Under the pieces are notes generated by a model. The model was not told the origin of the DNA. It ran no database searches and was given only the letters and a program-made list of their open reading frames with translations. Of a stretch of 64,000 nucleotides of DNA, positions 46,187-54,684 are shown in pieces; positions within the stretch are counted from its first letter, which is position 1, and every line of letters starts with the position of its first letter. Origin of the DNA: an uncultured Victivallaceae bacterium (GTDB taxonomy: Bacteria > Verrucomicrobiota > Lentisphaeria > Victivallales > Victivallaceae); contig CALXXL010000010.1 in the NCBI GenBank assembly GCA_944392655.1, positions 26,679-90,678 on the forward strand. Direction: 5' to 3'. A program made the translations under genes and the position numbers.

Positions 46187-47212
46187 ATGAAAGAATTTGA
46201 AATGCTTTCCGCCCTTATGAAGCGTGGCGCGGACTTTTTACAGGTAAAATACCCGATTATCTGCGGCGCAATGACGTGGGTCTCTGAACCTAATCTGGTC
46301 GCAGCTGTGGCAAATAACGGCGGGTTCGGCTGCCTGGCCGGAGGCAATGCACCAACAGAGATACTGAAAAATCAGATCGCTGAAGTTCGCAAACTCACGG
46401 ACAGACCATTTGCCGTAAACCTTATCACCATCGCTCCGGCTTATCAGGAACACCTGAAAATGTTGGCGGATGTGAAAGTACCGTATATCGTATTCGCCGG
46501 CAGCTTCCCGAAAGAAAATGAAATCGCCATCGCCAAGGCAACCGGCGCGAAAGTATTGTGCTTTGCATCCACCGTATCCATCGCGGAACGCATGGTTAAG
46601 TTCGGCGCCGACGGAATCATTCTGGAAGGCAGTGAAGCCGGAGGTCATATCGGCCACGTCTCCGCTACTATCCTTATGCAGCAGGTGCTCTTTAAGTTCG
46701 CCAACCAGATCCCCGTATTCATGGCCGGCGGTATGGCTACCGGCAAGATGATGGCTCATGTCCTGCTTATGGGCGCAGCAGGAGTTCAGCTCGGTACGCG
46801 CTTTGTAATGACCGAGGAGTGTGTGGCGCATAAAAACTTTAAAGAGGCGTTCATTCGCGCCAACGCCCGCGACGCGGTCGCAACTCCACAATATGACTCC
46901 CGGCTGCCAGTGGTGGCGGTGCGCTCTCTGCGCAATAAGAGTATGGCAAACTTCGGCGCACTTCAGCTCCGGTTGCTCCGCGAACTCGAAGAAGGCAAGA
47001 TTCACCGTCAGGCGGCGCAGGAAGAGGTGGAAAAATACTGGATCGGCGGTCTGCGCAAAGCGGTTATTGACGGCGACGTCGATTACGGCTCAATGATGGC
47101 TGGACAGTCGGTCGGACTGGTCGACCGGATTATGCCGATTGCGGAATTGTTCAATGAACTGCTTACCGACGGCGAAGCAACTTTACAGGAAGTAAAAGCC
47201 AAATTACAATAA
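46187..47212 (+). CDS. NAD(P)H-dependent flavin oxidoreductase (FabK / nitronate monooxygenase family)
   Basis: The 341-residue FMN barrel has YPIICGAMTWVSEPNLVAAV, NNGGFGCLAGGNAP, ILEGSEAGGHIGHVS, FMAGGMATGKMMAHVLLMGA and GVQLGTRFVMTEECVAH. These segments are shared by enoyl-ACP reductase II (FabK) and nitronate monooxygenases, and the exact activity cannot be decided. AGGAG precedes the ATG. It is monocistronic, with a terminator just downstream. No fatty-acid gene is next to it. Confidence 0.85.
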   Translation: MKEFEMLSALMKRGADFLQVKYPIICGAMTWVSEPNLVAAVANNGGFGCLAGGNAPTEILKNQIAEVRKLTDRPFAVNLITIAPAYQEHLKMLADVKVPYIVFAGSFPKENEIAIAKATGAKVLCFASTVSIAERMVKFGADGIILEGSEAGGHIGHVSATILMQQVLFKFANQIPVFMAGGMATGKMMAHVLLMGAAGVQLGTRFVMTEECVAHKNFKEAFIRANARDAVATPQYDSRLPVVAVRSLRNKSMANFGALQLRLLRELEEGKIHRQAAQEEVEKYWIGGLRKAVIDGDVDYGSMMAGQSVGLVDRIMPIAELFNELLTDGEATLQEVKAKLQ

Positions 47213-47230
47213 CAGCTTTTTCCAATATGC

Positions 47231-47271
47231 AAAATCGCGGTATCACACATTGTGAATACCGCGATTTTTTT
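47231..47271 (+). terminator. Intrinsic terminator of the FabK-like gene
   Basis: AATCGCGGTAT pairs with ATACCGCGATT, extended by an inner CACA/TGTG stem, and is followed by seven T. Confidence 0.85.
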
Positions 47272-47286
47272 GTTCAAACCATATAA

Positions 47287-47322
47287 TAAAAAGGTCGGCC
47301 TTTGCCTGAACAATGGCCGACC
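47287..47322 (-). terminator. Intrinsic terminator of the DUF6259-like gene
   Basis: On the minus strand GGTCGGCC pairs with GGCCGACC (47322-47315 with 47300-47293) and is followed by a U-rich tract (TTTTTTATTAT). Confidence 0.8.
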
Positions 47323-47337
47323 AGGGTATTGAGAATT

Positions 47338-49266
47338 TTATTTTGCCTGAAGCGGGATACGGCGGTATTCCCGCGGAGACAACATCTCATCAACCGCATT
47401 GAATTGCGCCGATTCAAAGTGGAACTTCTGCGGCTTGTCTGTGAAGTTAAGCACAATAAGCGCACTCTCGCCAGACTGGTTCTGCCATACGCCGTGAAGC
47501 ACATTCGGAACATCACGGTAGACCACTTTATAGGTCCCTTCCTCCGTAAAGATATAACGTACTATAAATTCCACCCGCGTCTTACCGCACTCCATTACGC
47601 CGGGATGCAACAGCTTGCCGTCAAACAGAAGATCGCGGTTGGCATAATAGAACTTCGCCGCGGAACAGATAAAGTCATATCTCTCCTTTAACGCCGGATT
47701 GGTCAAATGCTCCGGACGGAGATTGGCCACCATCGGCTGCTGCCCCCAGATTATGCAGCGGCCAAGCTCAACAAAAAACTGATTCGGAGCAATGGCGTTC
47801 CAATCCTCTTCATGTTTCCACTTGCCCTCCTGCGGCCACTTGGTGTCAAACGGCGGAATACCGTCAATATGCGCGTTGGAACCATAAAGCACCAGCGAAC
47901 CGTGATGCACCGCCGAAAAGGCCGGCACAAACTCAAACGGCGGCAGATAACCGTAACGTTCCCCGCTCGGAGACATAATCGAGATTACCGAGTCCACCAT
48001 GTCCATATAGGTCTCGTTGCAATCCTCGGTCGATATATAGAGCTCCGGATTCCTTTCATGCAGCTCTTTCAGCATCGCACGATAACCGGCAGCCATATAG
48101 CAGCCGCCGCCGGGGGCGTGTTTGTGCTCCTTATTGTAACAGAATTCCATCGTGGCACAGCCTATCATATCCACATAGATACCGTCAAGTCCGCAGGCGG
48201 CAATTTTGCCGATCTGATCTATCAACCGGGCGTGAAACTTTTTCGCTTCGCCGCACATGTAGGCCATCTCATGCTTCATAAAGGCGTTAAACGGTGTGCT
48301 GACCTCTTTGCCCTGCTGATTCTTGATCACCCCTTCCGAACCGCCCTCATTCCAGTTCTCGTTTTCCATGTCCCACAGAAAACCATTGGTGTAGACCTGG
48401 GAGAAAATATGATCGTTGCGCAGACGGCTCAACGCATTGGTAAACGCCTCAACCCCTTCCCGCGGCGGATAAAAATCCGGATAATGCGTGTCGTAAGGAT
48501 GCTGATGATACCAGTACCAGTCCAGCGCCACCGGCACACCAGAATCCTTCTGCAATTGTTCCGCCGGAGGAATAACCCAGCTCGAATGGTCACGGTTCCA
48601 CAGCCAGATGGCTACGTCACGCAACAGATCCTTCTTGCGCGGAAGACGTTTGCGTTCCAATGGCAGAAGTTCTTTGTAGAGCATTGCCGCTTCGTACCAG
48701 TCCCCCTTGAAGGAGGTGAGCAGAATCTCATACGGCTGCATCTGGGTCGATTTGCCATCCAGCGGCATCGGCGTAATTATATCCAAAAACAGTTTCCCAT
48801 TCTTGCTGTCACGATAGAGATCAGCAGATTTCGAGAAAGTTGAAGTGTCGTCAAGCCCGATGAAAAGACTCTCTTCCTTAAACATGATCGCCGCAAAACG
48901 CATTGAACGGAAGCGGCTCTCATAAATGAAATCTGGATCTTCCGGCTTGAAAATGAATTTTTCATGCGATTTCAGCTTGCCGACCTTTACACCCTGACTC
49001 TCAGAGAAAAACATGGATACATCGTCCGTCAGCTCCAACTCAAAGGCAGGATAGATGATCTTGGTTAAAGTAAAATCCTTATTGACTCCGGAACAGGATA
49101 ACCGCGAACGCATCCCCCCGTTACGCTTGATCTCCACCGTCAAATCCTTACCGAATAACGGATGACCGCTCCAGCTGTCACCAGTGTGGGTCTGCATATC
49201 AGACGGAGTTATCCTTACTTCGTTACCCTCCTTGTCCAGCCCCTGTAAACGCCATGAAATAATCAT
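47338..49266 (-). CDS. DUF6259-like glycoside hydrolase-type protein
   Basis: The 642-residue protein has no signal peptide. The N-terminal 200 residues are beta-rich (LTVEIKRNGGMRSRLSCSG). Then comes a probable TIM barrel with VALDWYWYHQHPYDTHYPDF, GLDGIYVDMIGCATMEFCYN and ELYISTEDCNETYMDMV, whose acidic residues could be catalytic. The C-terminal beta domain ends ALIVLNFTDKPQKFHFES. This layout resembles GH36-like or DUF6259 proteins. It is divergent from the CE7 esterase gene, with a shared 154-nt promoter gap, hinting at joint use on a glycan. Confidence 0.68.
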   Translation of the reverse strand: MIISWRLQGLDKEGNEVRITPSDMQTHTGDSWSGHPLFGKDLTVEIKRNGGMRSRLSCSGVNKDFTLTKIIYPAFELELTDDVSMFFSESQGVKVGKLKSHEKFIFKPEDPDFIYESRFRSMRFAAIMFKEESLFIGLDDTSTFSKSADLYRDSKNGKLFLDIITPMPLDGKSTQMQPYEILLTSFKGDWYEAAMLYKELLPLERKRLPRKKDLLRDVAIWLWNRDHSSWVIPPAEQLQKDSGVPVALDWYWYHQHPYDTHYPDFYPPREGVEAFTNALSRLRNDHIFSQVYTNGFLWDMENENWNEGGSEGVIKNQQGKEVSTPFNAFMKHEMAYMCGEAKKFHARLIDQIGKIAACGLDGIYVDMIGCATMEFCYNKEHKHAPGGGCYMAAGYRAMLKELHERNPELYISTEDCNETYMDMVDSVISIMSPSGERYGYLPPFEFVPAFSAVHHGSLVLYGSNAHIDGIPPFDTKWPQEGKWKHEEDWNAIAPNQFFVELGRCIIWGQQPMVANLRPEHLTNPALKERYDFICSAAKFYYANRDLLFDGKLLHPGVMECGKTRVEFIVRYIFTEEGTYKVVYRDVPNVLHGVWQNQSGESALIVLNFTDKPQKFHFESAQFNAVDEMLSPREYRRIPLQAK

Positions 49267-49359
49267 TCTTTCACCAATTGTAAAACGTTATAATCAAATC
49301 GTGCCAATCCCGAAAATTACTCTATAGCCGGAATTTTCAGAATTACCCATTAACATAGC

Positions 49360-49389
49360 TTGACAAAACTATTTCGCAATGTTCTATTA
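49360..49389 (+). promoter_or_regulatory. Probable sigma70 promoter of the CE7 esterase gene
   Basis: A perfect TTGACA (49360-49365) is followed after 17-18 nt by TCTATTA (49383-49389), giving a start site near 49396, some 25 nt before the ATG. Confidence 0.55.
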
Positions 49390-49420
49390 AATAAATTTTA
49401 TAAAATATAAGGAGTTCTAT

Positions 49421-50722
49421 ATGAAAAAATGGTTCAGTTTATTGTTGGCGGCGGCATTGGGCGGTGAGCTCTTTGCGGCACAGGTTACAGTTACCCCTAT
49501 CCGGCCGGAGGGAATATACCGGTGCAGTGAACCGGGGGCTTTCACCATCTATGTCTGCGACGATCAGGGTAATCCGGTAAAGGACGGCGAAGTAAAATTG
49601 ACCATGTCCAAAGATTTCAAATTTACCGGGAATTATACCGAACTTACCCGTACGCTGGCCGCGGCAAACCCCGTTATCGTAACCGTGGAAAGCAGTGAAC
49701 CGGGGTTGGTACGCTGTACCGCCGAATACGTTGACGCCGACGGCAAAAGTTTTGTCCGCAGCGGCGCAGTCGCCTTTGAACCCGAAAAAATCCGTAAATC
49801 AACTCCCGCTCCGGAGGATTTGAAAGCATACTGGGACGCACAGAAGGCCAGAGTCATGGCAATTGATCTGGATGCCCGGCTGGAACGCAGGGAAGAACTA
49901 TCCACCCCGGAGGCCGACGGATATGCCATATCTCTGGCCAATATCGACGGGTCCAGAGCATACGGCTACATCTCCATACCCAAGGCTGAAGGAAAATATC
50001 CGGTTCTGCTTAATATTCCGGGCGCCGGACCGGGATTCTCATCCGTTCCAGCCGATGTCTTCCCGCGGGATAAGGTAATCATCGCCGGATTCAACGTCCA
50101 TAATTATGCGGTCGAACCGGCTACCGCAGATGCAAAATATGCTGAACTTAATAAAAACGGCATGTATATGTATCACGGAATGCCGGTACGGGAAAAATAT
50201 TATTTCAACCGCGCGATTCTGGGGCTGGTTCAGGCTGTGCGGTATTTGACCGGACTGCCCAAGTGGAACGGCAATGAGTTCGTTGTATGGGGTTCCAGTC
50301 AGGGCGGCGCCATGACTCTCGCCACATCCGCCCTTAATCCGGAAATTGTTACCGCAGCAGCAGTCAATGTCCCGGCAATGTGCGACTTTACTACCGCAAT
50401 GCGCGGCGGGTATCCCGCATGGCCGGTATCCAACAATACCGACGTACTGAAAGATCAGGCAAAAACCGCTATGCTGGAATATTTTGACATGGCAAACCTC
50501 GCCGCATGGATCCAGTGCCCCATCATTTTCGGCGTAGGCTGGCTGGACAGCACATGCCCCGCAGAAGGCATATATGCCGCATATAACAACATCCAATCTC
50601 CCAAGTCTATCTGGAACTCACTCTATATGGGACACGCTTTTGACCCGAATAACTCGATCTACCGCGAAAAGTGGCTGAAAGGACAGCTGGGGCTGGAACC
50701 GGCTATCTCTCCCACTAAATAA
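49421..50722 (+). CDS. Secreted acetylxylan esterase-like hydrolase (CE7 / AXE1 family)
   Basis: The 433-residue protein starts with a signal peptide (MKKWFSLLLAAALGGELFA). Residues 20-120 form an Ig-like beta domain. The alpha/beta-hydrolase part has the nucleophile S293 in WGSSQGGAM, the acid in GVGWLDSTCPAEG and the histidine in LYMGHAFDP; PVLLNIPGAGPGF provides the oxyanion region. CE7 enzymes deacetylate xylan-derived sugars or cephalosporin C. AAGGAG precedes the ATG. Two terminators follow. Confidence 0.85.
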   Translation: MKKWFSLLLAAALGGELFAAQVTVTPIRPEGIYRCSEPGAFTIYVCDDQGNPVKDGEVKLTMSKDFKFTGNYTELTRTLAAANPVIVTVESSEPGLVRCTAEYVDADGKSFVRSGAVAFEPEKIRKSTPAPEDLKAYWDAQKARVMAIDLDARLERREELSTPEADGYAISLANIDGSRAYGYISIPKAEGKYPVLLNIPGAGPGFSSVPADVFPRDKVIIAGFNVHNYAVEPATADAKYAELNKNGMYMYHGMPVREKYYFNRAILGLVQAVRYLTGLPKWNGNEFVVWGSSQGGAMTLATSALNPEIVTAAAVNVPAMCDFTTAMRGGYPAWPVSNNTDVLKDQAKTAMLEYFDMANLAAWIQCPIIFGVGWLDSTCPAEGIYAAYNNIQSPKSIWNSLYMGHAFDPNNSIYREKWLKGQLGLEPAISPTK

Positions 50723-50738
50723 AAAACCGAAAAAACAG

Positions 50739-50769
50739 ATGCCACCGGTTTTCCGGTGGCATTATTGTT
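50739..50769 (+). terminator. Intrinsic terminator of the CE7 esterase gene
   Basis: GCCACCGG pairs with CCGGTGGC around TTTT (50741-50760), followed by ATTATTGTT. Confidence 0.8.
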
Positions 50770-50784
50770 CTCTCTGACAATATA

Positions 50785-50832
50785 CAAAAAAACCACCCCG
50801 TTCTGAAAATGAACGGGGTGGTTTTCTATTTT
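50785..50832. terminator. Bidirectional terminator
   Basis: AACCACCCCGTTC (50791-50803) pairs perfectly with GAACGGGGTGGTT (50811-50823), flanked by an A-run on the left and T-run on the right. It can end transcription of gpmI on the minus strand as well as plus-strand read-through. Confidence 0.85.
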
Positions 50833-50842
50833 GCTATTGCAA

Positions 50843-52492
50843 CTAATTCAATTCAATCACGCTGGGATCATATCCTTCCGGAGTTTCATAGCCCAGGAGA
50901 TTTATGCAGGTAGCGGCAACAGAGCTGATCCCGAGCCCTTCACGCAAAGTCTTGGAATATTCGCCCTTGTATTCCGGGTCATATATAATACACGGAACCG
51001 GATTGAGCGAATGGCTGGTCTTACGCGCAGGACGGCCGTTATCCATCTTGAGATTGCCCTTTTTATCATGCTCATACATATCATCAGAGTTACCGTGGTC
51101 AGCAGTAATAACCATTACTCCACCAACTTTTTCCACCGCTTCACGAATGCGTTTGACGCAGATATCCAGCGTTTCCACCGCCACGAGAACCGCCTGATAG
51201 ATCCCCGTGTGACCAACCATGTCGCCATTGGCGAAGTTCAGGCGGATCATTCCGTATTTACCGGATTCAACCGCTGCAACCACCGCATCGGTTATCTCCG
51301 CCGCCTTCATCCACGGACGCTGTTCAAACGGCACAATATCAGATTTGATTTCAACATAGTCTTCCATCGATTCGTCAAATTTGCCGCTGCGGTTGCCGTT
51401 AAAGAAATAGGTCACATGGCCGAATTTCTGAGTTTCACTGATCGCCAGCTGCTTAATGCCGGTGGCACACAGATACTCACCCATCGTGCGGTCGATTTCC
51501 GGAGGATTGACCAGATAATTTTTCGGCACATGAGTGTCGCCATCATATTCCATCATGCCGGCGTATACCACCGCCGGACGGCGGCCGCGATCAAAATGCG
51601 GGAAGTCATCCTCTTCAAACGCCGCAGTGATCTCCAATGCACGGTCACCACGGAAGTTATAGTAGATAACCGAATCGCCGTCATTGATGGGGCCTACCGG
51701 AGTCTTGCCATCATCAGAGATGACAAAAGGCGGCAGATCCTGGTCAATCGCACCTGTACGTTCACGCAATTTTACCACTGCATCATGAGCATTGGCAAAA
51801 TATTCGCCGTTGCCGTGAACATGAGTTTCCCAACCCAAACGCACCATATCCCAGTTGGCATTGTAACGGTCCATGGTTATAACCATACGCCCGCCGCCGG
51901 AGGCAATCCGGTAATCAACCCCATCGGCATTTAGCGTCTTGAGGAATTCTTCAAAAGGATCGATATATTCAAGCGCACTGGTTTCAGGCACATCACGCCC
52001 GTCCAGCAATGCATGAATACGCACATGTTTTACTCCGGCATTCTTGGCTTCCTCAATCATCTTCTTGAGGTGACTGATGTTGCTGTGTACATTGCCATCA
52101 GAGAAAAGCCCGATAAAATGAAGCGTTGAACCGTTTTCGAGAACATTGTTCACCAGCTTCTTCCAGGTTTCCCCCTGGAAAAGTTTACCGGAATTGACCG
52201 CATCTTCAACCAGCTTCGCTCCCTGCGAAAATACCCGGCCGGCGCCAATGGCGTTGTGACCGACTTCACTGTTGCCCATATCCGCATCGCTCGGCATACC
52301 AACAGCTGTACCGTGCGCTTTCAGCTTGGTCCACGGGCAGCTGGCCATCAGAGAATCAATCTCCGGCTTGGAGGCATTTTTAAATGCATCGCCATCAGCA
52401 TATTTGCCGAAGCCGACACCATCAAGAATTACCAGAACCACCGGACCGCGGCGAGTCTGAAATTTCGGGTTTTTCTTTAAAGCATTCAACAT
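50843..52492 (-). CDS. gpmI: 2,3-bisphosphoglycerate-independent phosphoglycerate mutase
   Basis: Interconverts 3- and 2-phosphoglycerate in glycolysis, using two metal ions. The 549-residue protein has PVVLVILDGVGFGKYADGDA, the phosphoserine motif SDADMGNSEVGHNAIGAGRV, HIHALLDGRDVPETSA, IRLNFANGDMVGHTG and VITADHGNSDDMYEHD. Length fits the family. It lies 24 nt after lpxA on the same strand and is followed by a strong bidirectional terminator. Confidence 0.95.
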   Translation of the reverse strand: MLNALKKNPKFQTRRGPVVLVILDGVGFGKYADGDAFKNASKPEIDSLMASCPWTKLKAHGTAVGMPSDADMGNSEVGHNAIGAGRVFSQGAKLVEDAVNSGKLFQGETWKKLVNNVLENGSTLHFIGLFSDGNVHSNISHLKKMIEEAKNAGVKHVRIHALLDGRDVPETSALEYIDPFEEFLKTLNADGVDYRIASGGGRMVITMDRYNANWDMVRLGWETHVHGNGEYFANAHDAVVKLRERTGAIDQDLPPFVISDDGKTPVGPINDGDSVIYYNFRGDRALEITAAFEEDDFPHFDRGRRPAVVYAGMMEYDGDTHVPKNYLVNPPEIDRTMGEYLCATGIKQLAISETQKFGHVTYFFNGNRSGKFDESMEDYVEIKSDIVPFEQRPWMKAAEITDAVVAAVESGKYGMIRLNFANGDMVGHTGIYQAVLVAVETLDICVKRIREAVEKVGGVMVITADHGNSDDMYEHDKKGNLKMDNGRPARKTSHSLNPVPCIIYDPEYKGEYSKTLREGLGISSVAATCINLLGYETPEGYDPSVIELN

Positions 52493-52515
52493 AACTTTAT
52501 CCTGTACTTTTATTT

Positions 52516-53325
52516 TTAAAACTGATGATTGTCTTTATTACTGTACCTTCTGCTCACCACTCCACGTTTCGACGATTCACAGAAGCGGACAAACTCCATT
52601 ACTTCCGGCAGAGGCGGCAGTTCGCTTTTTATCTTTTCCAAAGCGTTGCTCAAAGAGAGCTCTGAACAGTAGAAGATCCGGAAAATATCTCTGATCGCCT
52701 GTATCGCTTCTTTGGAAAAACCATTCCGCTTCAGCCCGACCAGATTAACCATTTCCACCCCGCTGTTGCGCCCGGCAGCAATCATATACGGCGGAATATC
52801 TTTGCTGTATGCCGAACCACCGGACATCATACTGAATTTACCCATACGGCAGAATTGATGAACCGCAGTGTTCCCGGAAAGAATGACATTATCATCAATT
52901 TCGCCGTAACCACCAACCACTGCATTATTCACCATTACCACATTGTTGCCAATACGGACATTGTGGGCGGCATGAGCTCCGCTCATAAGCATACAGCCGT
53001 TGCCGATAACGGTCTCGGTGTTCTCCGCAGTACCACGGTGAACTGTTGAACCTTCACGGAAGATATTGTTGTTACCGATTCTGACAAAAGAGACCAGCTT
53101 TTCATCCGCATGAAAATCCTGCCCCTCCATACCAACGGCGGAAAATGGATAGAATGTATTATTTTCACCGATTGTGGTATGCCCGCCGATATGGCATTGG
53201 GCGATCAACTTTGTTCCTGCACCGATTTTTACATTCGGACCAATTACACAAAGCGGCCCGACTTCAACACTGTCATCAAGTTGTGCGCCGTCGGCCACCA
53301 CTGCTGTGGCATGAATTTTTGCCAT
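52516..53325 (-). CDS. lpxA: UDP-N-acetylglucosamine acyltransferase
   Basis: First lipid A step, transferring a 3-hydroxyacyl chain from ACP to UDP-GlcNAc. The 269-residue left-handed beta-helix protein shows hexapeptide repeats (VGPLCVIGPNVKIGAGTKLI), the catalytic His region MSGAHAAHNVRIGNNVVMVN, and the C-terminal helical domain with NLVGLKRNGFSKEAIQAI. GGGAGAGAG precedes the ATG. It is away from lpxD/fabZ/lpxB, its usual partners. It shows the organism is Gram-negative with lipid A. Confidence 0.95.
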   Translation of the reverse strand: MAKIHATAVVADGAQLDDSVEVGPLCVIGPNVKIGAGTKLIAQCHIGGHTTIGENNTFYPFSAVGMEGQDFHADEKLVSFVRIGNNNIFREGSTVHRGTAENTETVIGNGCMLMSGAHAAHNVRIGNNVVMVNNAVVGGYGEIDDNVILSGNTAVHQFCRMGKFSMMSGGSAYSKDIPPYMIAAGRNSGVEMVNLVGLKRNGFSKEAIQAIRDIFRIFYCSELSLSNALEKIKSELPPLPEVMEFVRFCESSKRGVVSRRYSNKDNHQF

Positions 53326-53450
53326 AATTCTCTCTCCCGGGTAAAAACAGTTTATCTTCGCCGAACCGTCGTATAATATACACGACTATTTATCTGTATT
53401 CCAGTAGACAGAGCAATTAAATCCAAAAATATCAAATACCGCACAGCCTA

Positions 53451-54683
53451 TTATTCTGAAGTCGCAGCACAAAAACCGGCCAACGCACCGGAAGCAGAGG
53501 CCCATTGAATATTATAACCGCCGCATGGACCGTCAACATCCAGCTGCTCCCCGGCAAAAAACAGCCCTTTTACAAGACGGCTCTCCAATGTTTCAGGATT
53601 GACCTCTTTCAATTCAACCCCGCCGGAAGTTACCATTGCCTTACGCCAACCTTCGGTATCGCAAACGGTCTTCTCCATACCACCAAGAAGCCCGGTCAGT
53701 AGACGCCGCTCCGGCGCAGTCAATCTGGACATGGTTCTATCAGACGGAATACCGGCAAGCATCAGCAGCAACTCCGCGCACCGTCGTGTAAGACGTTCCG
53801 CCAGGCATGAGGCAACACTCTTTTTCCCGTTATCAACAGAACCGGTCAGCAGAATCCGGTCCCAGCTCCCCGCATCCAGCTCTTTGAAAAATTTTATCTT
53901 TACCTTTACAGCTTTACCCGCACTCAAAGCTCTGGCAACCGCAGCGGAAATGTCCAGCACCGCCGGCCCCGAAATACCGTTGTGCGTAAAAAGCAGAATA
54001 CCGCCTGTACGCATTTTTTTCCCACCAAAATACCAGATGAGCTCAGCATCTTCCAGAACCATTCCGGAGAGTTCACTCAAAGAATAATCTGCTATCTTAA
54101 GCCCCACCAATCCGGGAACGGGAGGAACTATATTATGCCCCGCAAGTTCCGCCGCACGGTATACCAGACTCATATCACCGCCCAACTGCGGATAAGATAA
54201 ACCGCCGCACGCCAGTACTACCGCATCCGCCGGAATCTCCTCTTCATTCAACGTCTTTACGGCACAGACCCTATCGCCGGTAATTTTTATTCCGGTTACC
54301 GCGGCAGATGTGCAGTACTCTATCTGCGGCATCATTACGGCATTCATTATGTCAGCCGCACAGGATGAGGCGGGAAAGTAATAAAAATCATCCACCAGTT
54401 CAGGCACCACCCCCAGCTGCCCCAGACGCCATACCAGTTTTTCCGGCGGCAGAAAGTTCATCGCTTTCAGTATAAAACGCCGGGCACGCCCAAATCTCTC
54501 CGCCTGATCACGGGCAGAGAGAATATTGGTATAGTTGCATTTACCGGCTCCGGATATCAAAAGCTTGGAGCCTACTTTCCTACGGGCCTCCAATACTGTG
54601 ACTTCAGCACCGTTTTCACAGGCATACCTGGCCGCCCATAATCCGGCCGGACCGGAGCCGACTACAACAACTCTTCGCGGCAT
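53451..54683 (-). CDS. HI0933/BaiN-family FAD-dependent oxidoreductase
   Basis: The 410-residue flavoprotein begins VVVVGSGPAGLWAARYACEN (FAD dinucleotide fold), followed by GSKLLISGAGKCNYTNI and VLACGGLSYPQLGGD, and ends with GLFFAGEQLDVDGPCGGYNI and WASASGALAG. These are the hallmarks of HI0933/YhiN-like proteins. Substrate is unknown for most members. It starts 1 nt after the murB-ddl stop and may be cotranscribed. Confidence 0.88.
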   Translation of the reverse strand: MPRRVVVVGSGPAGLWAARYACENGAEVTVLEARRKVGSKLLISGAGKCNYTNILSARDQAERFGRARRFILKAMNFLPPEKLVWRLGQLGVVPELVDDFYYFPASSCAADIMNAVMMPQIEYCTSAAVTGIKITGDRVCAVKTLNEEEIPADAVVLACGGLSYPQLGGDMSLVYRAAELAGHNIVPPVPGLVGLKIADYSLSELSGMVLEDAELIWYFGGKKMRTGGILLFTHNGISGPAVLDISAAVARALSAGKAVKVKIKFFKELDAGSWDRILLTGSVDNGKKSVASCLAERLTRRCAELLLMLAGIPSDRTMSRLTAPERRLLTGLLGGMEKTVCDTEGWRKAMVTSGGVELKEVNPETLESRLVKGLFFAGEQLDVDGPCGGYNIQWASASGALAGFCAATSE

Positions 54684-54684
54684 A

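Noticed and set aside
47707..48843. 378-codon plus-strand open frame
   Set aside because: Antisense to the DUF6259-like gene, with a basic low-complexity translation.
50831..51934. 367-codon plus-strand open frame
   Set aside because: Antisense shadow of gpmI; no family features.
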